From Actinomycetes bacterium (GTDB taxonomy: Bacteria > Actinomycetota > Acidimicrobiia > Acidimicrobiales > UBA8190), in the NCBI GenBank assembly GCA_021798135.1, contig JAJZYI010000052.1, positions 1 to 13,874 of the forward strand: 13,874 nt of DNA, read 5' to 3'. Numbering within the stretch: position 1 is the stretch's first letter; each line of letters begins with the position of its first letter. Made by a program: the position numbers and the translations under genes. This document shows positions 12,395-13,874 of the stretch, piece after piece. The notes beneath the pieces were generated by a model. That model saw only the letters and a list, made by a program, of their open reading frames with translations, did not search any database and was not told the DNA's origin.

Positions 12395-13612
12395 GTGGCT
12401 CTGGTCGTGCAGAAGTACGGAGGGACGTCGGTCGGCGATGCGGAGCGCATCCGGACCGTCGCCGACCACGTCGCCCGGACCGCCCGGCAGGGCAACCAGG
12501 TCGTCGTCGTCGTGAGCGCCATGGGGAAGACCACCGACGGCCTGATCCGGCTGGCCGACGACGTGAGCCGGACGCAGCCGCCGCGCGAGATGGACATGCT
12601 GCTCACCGCCGGCGAGCGCATCTCGATGGCGCTCATGTGCATGGCCCTGGCCGAGCTCGGGATCGACGCGGTCTCCTTCACCGGCAGCCAGGCCGGCATC
12701 ATCACCGACACCGCGCACACCCGGGCGAAGATCCTGGAGGTGCGCGGCGACCGGCTGCGCCAGGCGATCGCCGAGGGCAGGGTGCCGGTCGTCGCCGGGT
12801 TCCAGGGCGTGTCGACCGAGCGCGACGTGACCACGCTCGGGCGCGGGGGGTCGGACACCACGGCCGTGGCCGTCGCCGCCGCGCTCGGCGCGGACGCCTG
12901 CGAGATCTACACCGACGTCACCGGGGTCTTCAGCGCCGACCCCCGCGTCGTGCCCCAGGCGCGCCGGCTCCGGCGCGTCAGCTTCGACGAGATGCTCGAC
13001 ATCGCCGCCAGTGGGGGCCGCGTGCTCGCGCTGCGCTCCGTCGAGTTCGCCCGCAACCACCGCGTGCCGCTGCACGTCCGGTCCAGCTTCACGTGGGAGC
13101 CGGGCACGTGGGTGGTCGAGGAGGAGCCCACCATGGAGAACGCCGTCGTCACCGCCGTCACCCACGACACGTCCGAGGCGAAGCTCACCGTCAGCGGGGT
13201 GCCCGACCGCCCCGGCCTGGCGGCCCGCCTGTTCCGCGCGCTGGCCGAGCGGAACGTCAACGTCGACATGATCGTGCAGAACGTCTCGCAGCACGGGATG
13301 ACCGACATCTCCTTCACGGTGCCCATGGTCGACGTGTCCGCCACGCTGCAGGCGGCCCGCGAGCTGGCGGCGGACATCGGCGCCGGCGACGTGGTCGCCG
13401 ACGACGGCATCGCCAAGGTCTCGCTCGTCGGCGCCGGCATGCGCAGCCACCCGGGCGTTTCCGCGACGATGTTCGAGACGCTGGCGGCCGAGGGCATCAA
13501 CATCGAGATGATCTCCACCAGCACGATCCGGGTCACCTGCGTCGTACGCGCCGACGCGGTGGAGCGGGCCGTGCAGGCCCTGCACACCGCCTTCGGCCTC
13601 GACGAGGCCTGA
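12395..13612 (+). CDS. lysC: Aspartate kinase (alpha chain)
   Basis: A 405-residue aspartokinase phosphorylating aspartate, the first step toward lysine, threonine, methionine and diaminopimelate. The kinase domain (1 to about 245) has VVQKYGGTSVGD (4-15), VVSAMGKTTDGL (39-50), GRGGSDTTAVA (149-159) and EIYTDVTGVFSADPR (170-184). Two ACT-type regulatory domains follow (about 263-405), with NVDMIVQNVS (289-298), TDISFT (303-308), KVSLVGAGMRSHPGV (341-355) and INIEMISTS (368-376). Aligned by eye with the Corynebacterium glutamicum enzyme, the inhibitor-contact positions Ala279, Ser301 and Thr311 correspond to Ala276, Ser298 and Ser306, so feedback control looks intact. The GTG at 12395 begins exactly at the conserved first strand and follows a TAGCGT box by 8 nt. 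The usual partner asd is not in the window. Confidence 0.95.
   Translation: MALVVQKYGGTSVGDAERIRTVADHVARTARQGNQVVVVVSAMGKTTDGLIRLADDVSRTQPPREMDMLLTAGERISMALMCMALAELGIDAVSFTGSQAGIITDTAHTRAKILEVRGDRLRQAIAEGRVPVVAGFQGVSTERDVTTLGRGGSDTTAVAVAAALGADACEIYTDVTGVFSADPRVVPQARRLRRVSFDEMLDIAASGGRVLALRSVEFARNHRVPLHVRSSFTWEPGTWVVEEEPTMENAVVTAVTHDTSEAKLTVSGVPDRPGLAARLFRALAERNVNVDMIVQNVSQHGMTDISFTVPMVDVSATLQAARELAADIGAGDVVADDGIAKVSLVGAGMRSHPGVSATMFETLAAEGINIEMISTSTIRVTCVVRADAVERAVQALHTAFGLDEA
13133..13612 (+). CDS. Internal in-frame gene for the aspartokinase beta chain
   Basis: Codon 247 of lysC is ATG (13133) and is preceded by GAGGAGG (13118-13124) with an 8-nt spacer, a far better ribosome binding site than the main start has. 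Translation from it gives a 159-residue protein consisting only of the regulatory ACT region, beginning MENAVVTAV. In C. glutamicum the beta subunit of the alpha2-beta2 aspartokinase begins at the equivalent methionine (MEEAVLTGV) inside lysC. I infer the same nested arrangement here; it has not been shown for this organism. Confidence 0.7.
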   Translation: MENAVVTAVTHDTSEAKLTVSGVPDRPGLAARLFRALAERNVNVDMIVQNVSQHGMTDISFTVPMVDVSATLQAARELAADIGAGDVVADDGIAKVSLVGAGMRSHPGVSATMFETLAAEGINIEMISTSTIRVTCVVRADAVERAVQALHTAFGLDEA

Positions 13613-13660
13613 GCCGCCTTCGGGCTGGGCGCCGCCCGAGCCGCCTTCGGGTCGGGCGAG
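13587..13660. repeat. 27-bp tandem repeat that starts with the lysC 3' end
   Basis: Unit 1 (13587-13613) is the last codons of lysC with its TGA. Unit 2 (13614-13640) and a shortened unit 3 (13641-13660) repeat it downstream. All begin CCGCCTTCGG and end in GAG. The copies have drifted in the middle. Confidence 0.75.
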
Positions 13661-13662
13661 GA

Positions 13663-13712
13663 CGGGCTCGGGGCGGGGGCGCCTGCCCCCGGTCGGCCCG
13701 TCGCCGAGCCCG
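13663..13712 (+). terminator. Nested stem-loop after lysC
   Basis: An outer perfect 9-bp stem pairs CGGGCTCGG (13663-13671) with CCGAGCCCG (13704-13712). Inside it GGGGGC (13675-13680) and GCCCCC (13685-13690) form a 6-bp stem with the 4-nt loop GCCT. It begins 50 nt after the lysC stop. No U-tract follows; it may still end or slow transcription. Confidence 0.5.
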
Positions 13713-13727
13713 GCGGCGGTGCCGTGC

Positions 13728-13874
13728 GCGCGCCGTGGTGGGCGGTGCCGTGCGTGCTGCCCCGCGGCGCTCTTCACACGCCGTGGTGGGCGGTGCCGTG
13801 CGCGGGCTGTAGTGCGCGGTGCCGTGCACACGCCGTGGTGCGCGGTGCCGTGCACACGCCGTGGTGCGCGGTGC
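13728..13874. repeat. 26-bp tandem repeat running off the window end
   Basis: Units at 13728-13753, 13776-13801, 13802-13827, 13828-13853 and 13854-13874 (cut by the window edge) share CGCCGTGGTG(G/C)GCGGTGCC and end in GTGC. A diverged 22-nt segment (13754-13775) interrupts them, and a partial unit (GGCGGTGCCGTGC) ends at 13727. The last two units are identical as far as visible. No gene is seen between the lysC stop and the window end. Confidence 0.88.

Noticed and set aside
12347..13855. Minus-strand open frames opposite lysC and the 26-bp array
   Set aside because: They are antisense to an unmistakable aspartokinase, and their N-terminal parts are direct translation of the 26-bp repeats.

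Overview
The window is very GC-rich DNA (about three quarters G+C, third codon positions almost always G or C) from an actinobacterium. The nearest impression is Acidimicrobiia-like. Pointers are a DUF2630 small protein, a corynebacterial-style aspartokinase with an internal beta-subunit start, a membrane-anchored cyclophilin with a basic N-terminus, and an ethylmalonyl-CoA-mutase-type B12 enzyme. The placement is inference from protein style, not a database result. I see no phage, transposon, CRISPR, tRNA or rRNA, and no defence or secondary-metabolite island. This is an ordinary chromosomal neighbourhood with unusual intergenic DNA.

Layout. The tail of an unidentified gene (1-147) and a DUF2630 gene (411-656) read right. 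A secreted lipase-like hydrolase (756-1988) and ribose-5-phosphate isomerase rpiA (2294-3004) read left. An alkylsulfatase-like metallo-beta-lactamase-fold enzyme (3362-4672) reads right, divergent from rpiA. Then four genes read left: a short-chain dehydrogenase (8913-9803), a 3-hydroxybutyryl-CoA dehydrogenase (7986-8840), the MeaA/Ecm mutase (5715-7700) and an FKBP-type lipoprotein isomerase (4831-5610). A peptidase S51/PepE-like gene (9891-10568) reads right. Two adjacent cyclophilins (10772-11329 and 11394-12311) read left, and aspartokinase lysC (12395-13612) reads right, divergent from the second cyclophilin.

Function. The mutase and the 3-hydroxybutyryl-CoA dehydrogenase fit two steps of the ethylmalonyl-CoA pathway of acetyl-CoA assimilation (acetoacetyl-CoA reduction and ethylmalonyl-CoA to methylsuccinyl-CoA). 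The crotonyl-CoA carboxylase is not in the window. Three peptidyl-prolyl isomerases are present; two carry Ser/Ala-rich tethers and look extracytoplasmic. lysC opens the aspartate-family amino acid pathway, and rpiA belongs to the pentose phosphate pathway.

Non-coding DNA. Two patterns stand out. First, most gene 3' ends are followed by short, locus-specific GC-rich tandem repeats. At four genes the unit or copy contains the end of the coding sequence and its stop codon. Second, genes split into two start classes. Some have a clear Shine-Dalgarno sequence. Six others have none but carry a TANNNT box 6-8 nt before the start codon, as expected for leaderless transcripts. A perfect 13-bp inverted repeat lies between the two such boxes of the divergent cyclophilin/lysC pair and is a candidate operator. 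No clearly new multi-gene system was found.
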